Origin: Certhia americana
Taxonomy: Eukaryota > Chordata > Aves > Passeriformes > Certhiidae
Direction of reading: 5' to 3'
NCBI GenBank assembly: GCA_018697195.1
Contig: CM031866.1
Span: 4,785,418-4,849,417, forward strand
DNA length: 64,000 nt
Of this stretch, positions 46,352 to 64,000 are shown one piece after another. The notes beneath the pieces were generated by a model. The model was not told the origin of the DNA and ran no database searches. It saw only the letters and a list, made by a program, of their open reading frames with translations. The number at the start of each line of letters is the position of its first letter. The stretch's first letter is position 1. Made by a program: the position numbers and the translations under genes.

Positions 46352-48489
46352 ATACAAGAATCAAAAGTACAGCAGTTTTACAATGTAGGAAAATTTCATA
46401 CATACTATATAAACAACATATTTACATCAGAAATCACTAGGACAGTGGCATTTCTTTCACAAATATAAATTAATATTAATTACTGTTTTTAGTCAACAGG
46501 TTTAAAAGTCCGTATTTTTACAGTAAGAGTCCTTCTCTCCCCAGAGGGGAGGCAGAGGTGGGGAGGAAATGGGTGAAAGCAGAATAATGTTTTTATGTGG
46601 ATCACAAACCATTCACACAAGGACTTCAGCACTTGGTTCTGTGTCCATTTTGGTTGGGATCACATCGCCTGTCCCCACAGCAGGTTTTGGTCTGCAGGAT
46701 TTCCACCGTAACTCATAACTTGACACCATTTCCAAAGAGGTCAGGCTGAAAAACTCTTTTTTTCAATTGAACCCCAGCAAGTAACTGCTTTTCCCTGCAA
46801 AGAGACTGGAGGGAGTCCTGCAGGTGGTTCAGAAAGAAGAGCTGTACCAGGTGCTGACACAAACACCACAGGGAAATTTATGGCTGTGGATGTGTCCCCT
46901 CTGATCCCACTCACGTCCCCGTGATTGTGTTTGGTTATGGTCCCTATGCTGAGGGGACATAAAATGCATAAGTGTGTGTGCTCAGGGAAGATTTTCACCC
47001 AAATCTCCTTCTCCAGCTTCATTAAAGCCAAACCCAGCAAAGACCCACCCACCATGAGTGGACATGATGTGACTTCAACATCAGGCTAAAGTGACAGTGG
47101 GGACAGCTCTCCAGTGGATACGGGTAAAGCTTTTGCTGTTGCACAGGAAGAAAATCCCAACCAACCTCATGCCTGGAACCTGGGATAAGCAGAAACCCCC
47201 ACATCTTGACACAGAACATGCCTCTCGCTGAGACCCAAGGTTTTCCTGCACCAACCCTAACACTGCTTGGCCAGTATTGCCTTTGCTACACGAGTATGGC
47301 ACAAACTTCCCACCGTGACAGCACCGCGCTGTACAATAAGAGCAATTCTCTTTGCCCCTCCAAGGTTGCTTCCATTTTCACATTAAAAGCTAATACCTCT
47401 GAAAAGAAAGGACCTCTTTGTGGAATACCACAGCCTGCAATCACAGCTTAGTGGGAAACACCACGGAAACATGCTCTCTCCACACCTCCCACCCCTCCGA
47501 GGGGGACTGTGGAAGACTTGCCTTCACCTCGCCCTGCACAGGTAAACACAAGTGTAATAACACTTTATCAGGGCAGCAAGTGCCCCTAAGGAAACAAACC
47601 TGCCCTGAATTTGGTGGAAATCTTGCAACATAAAAACAAAAGGGGAACAAAACACCTCCCCGTGTGTCCCATTAGAGCAGCGGGATGGGGAGGAGTGATG
47701 GCAGCAGATTTCCAGGGGTGTACTGCATGGAGGAGTACTCTAGTGTCAGTTTGCATGCACCTTCCAAGGCACTGGCTGGAGTCAGGAAGCCAGCCCTGAA
47801 CACCCATCTGCCCTCAGTCTTTTGGGGAAGGGACATCACAGCTTATTAGGGTCAAATACTGGCATCTTAATAGGAGGCCCAGCTTCTGTGCCCCACCAAA
47901 GAGGAGTCTGGAACAGCCTGGTCTTTAACACTGAGATCTGGGGGGTGATGCAGCCCTGGACACCATGCTCGGGGCAGTCTGGCTCCTGGGAGAGCTTTGT
48001 GGTCTCCAGGGAACTCCAGCCTGAAAAGTAACCACCCAAGGTGCTTCTGACCAGCAGTATGTGCACAATCAACACCTCTCACCACACCAGTGTCCAGGCT
48101 GGGCGCTGGTTTGCATCAAATGCTGTGGTTTGAATACTTGGAGTGTTTGCCCTGAAGTCCACTGAGCCGGGTTGCACATTCCTCTTTTTCCTCTGCCATG
48201 CTGGGCTCTAAGACATTTTCTCCAAGGATCTTTACGGATCAGTCCCGAATTCCTTGTTCTCTCCCTGCTCACTGAGGTGCTAAGAACTCAGGTTCATTTC
48301 CAATTTAGACAAACAAAAGATCTGTAAGTGCAGGTACTTTTAGCAATTCAGAGTCACAGTTGACTGCTGGAAAGGGGCAGGAAGGTGACCATTCCCTGAA
48401 CAGTGATCACTCTGCTGGATTCCTATTTCACTTTGTTCTACCGTCCGTTATCCTTCAGTTACAGTAAAGGTTTGTGATCACTGCTTTGT

Positions 48490-48575
48490 GAAGCACAGAG
48501 AGAAATGATTTGCCCAAAGACCAGAGACTTCAGTGGCAGGAAGATTAGGAGTTCCAGAATCCCCAGAGCCATCTT
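48490..48575 (+). repeat. Possible MIR-family SINE relic
   Basis: 'aagcacagagagaaatgatttgcccaaagaccagag' followed by 'cagtggcagg' and 'aggagttccaga' follows the order of the MIR core (aggcacagagagg, acttgcccaaggtcac, agtggcagagc, gattcgaac). It is highly diverged. Strand is given relative to the MIR complement seen in the plus sequence. It lies in the CHD2 3' UTR. Confidence 0.45.
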
Positions 48576-49515
48576 TTGATCTTGCACCTCCCAGCCAGCA
48601 TGTGTTAGTCCCTGGACCACCCAAGCTGCCCATGCCAGAAGACAAGAGTTTTGTTATGAATTCCTGAGCCCTGTCTACTGGGAAATACTGTTGTCACCCC
48701 AATTTCTTTCCTGCTGGTTAGAAGTGAACTAAGCCTTTGCTAAGGAAGTTGCCCTTTTTTTCCCGTATTCCAGCTCCCACTTACCCCCAGAGTCAAGATT
48801 TGCCAGTTCCAGATCTGGAGATGGGAGGAAGATCTTCCCACCTCTTCTGTTGCAGGGGACACAACTGCAATCAAAGCAGAGCCAGTTTCTTGAAATGGAT
48901 AAAGACATGGAAATGATAACATGGCCAGGAAAGTGATGGATTGTCACCAGCATGGCTCCAGCCCCTTTGGAGTCATTCTGCAGGGACATCAGGTCCCTCT
49001 TTCAACCAATTTTGGCTGCTGAAGGACTTTCCTGTCCCTCCTTGGATATATCCTCCCATTGCCCCATGCTGGTGACACACAAATCCCAGCCCAACCAGTT
49101 TATCTCGAAGCCCAAAGCAGCATCTGTTACGTAACATCAAGTCAGAGCAGGCACACAGCCTTCTGCACCATCCTAAGCAGCATCGATCTGCCTTCTCCTT
49201 CTGAGGAAACACTGGCTGGGGAAAACTCCCTTGGGTCCATTGGACTGAGGAAAACAAAAACAAAACAAAGAACGAGGCAGCAAGGCTGGTTCCATGACAG
49301 AACAGTTCAATGGTAAAAAAGGGGAAAGGAAATGGGAATCTAAACCAGAATCAAGAACTAGGGAAAATCTTCCTCCACCCACTCCCCCAATATCCTCCTT
49401 GACCCAGCCAGATGATAGCAGCATGTTCAGAGTTTCTCGTTGCTGGCTTGGAGAAAGCAGCCACCGTCGCATCGATCCCAGTACTTCAGACGTGCACTTC
49501 CCCCTCTCAGTCACT

Positions 49516-64000
<14,485 letters not shown>

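Larger units (their letters stand above)
46325..49515 (-). other. CHD2: CHD2 3' UTR
   Basis: About 3.2 kb following the CHD2 stop codon. The distal 250 nt are strongly AT-rich and include a Pumilio-type UGUAAAUA (minus strand, 46419-46426). A MIR-like SINE relic lies at about 48490-48575. The end is inferred from the ATTAAA signal. Confidence 0.7.

Overview
The window is nuclear DNA from a bird. It carries two vertebrate genes split by GT-AG introns, copies of the bird/reptile CR1 retrotransposon 3' end at nine places, CpG-rich islands and simple repeats. There are no operons, prokaryotic signals or primate-type SINEs. I cannot name the species. The two genes are RGMA (repulsive guidance molecule A, plus strand) and CHD2 (chromodomain helicase DNA-binding protein 2, minus strand). 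They lie tail to tail, as RGMA and CHD2 also do in human.

Layout. Positions 1 to about 18,400 are non-coding sequence upstream of RGMA, with CR1 fragments, simple repeats, one perfect hairpin and several AT-rich, homeodomain-motif-rich stretches that may be conserved enhancers. A CpG island at about 18,440-19,100 holds the first RGMA coding exon. The complete RGMA coding sequence is join(18952..18965, 25982..26097, 38025..38536, 40739..41434), 445 codons plus stop, with a 3' UTR of about 2.5 kb and a poly(A) signal at 43919. About 2.4 kb of intergenic sequence follows. CHD2 then occupies 46.3 kb to the right edge. Its 3' UTR is about 3.2 kb, with an ATTAAA signal at 46346-46351. Its last 18 coding exons (49516 to 63654) encode the C-terminal 922 residues in one continuous frame, from the end of the helicase C-lobe through the SANT-SLIDE DNA-binding region, the lysine-rich linker, the CHD1-type C-terminal helical domain and the histidine/arginine-rich tail. 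The 5' half of CHD2 lies beyond 64,000.

Function. RGMA is a GPI-anchored, autocleaved ligand of neogenin and a BMP co-receptor, used in axon guidance and neural tube formation. CHD2 is a nuclear chromatin remodeller. They share a neighbourhood, not a pathway. I found no previously undescribed biological system. The observations worth a second look are regulatory or structural: palindromes and composite motif sites near RGMA, mirror-image polypyrimidine/polypurine tracts next to its promoter, a 43-bp minisatellite in intron 2, competing start codons for the RGMA signal peptide, Pumilio-type sites in both 3' UTRs, a MIR-like SINE relic in the CHD2 3' UTR, and a run of frame-preserving CHD2 exons encoding the lysine-rich linker.
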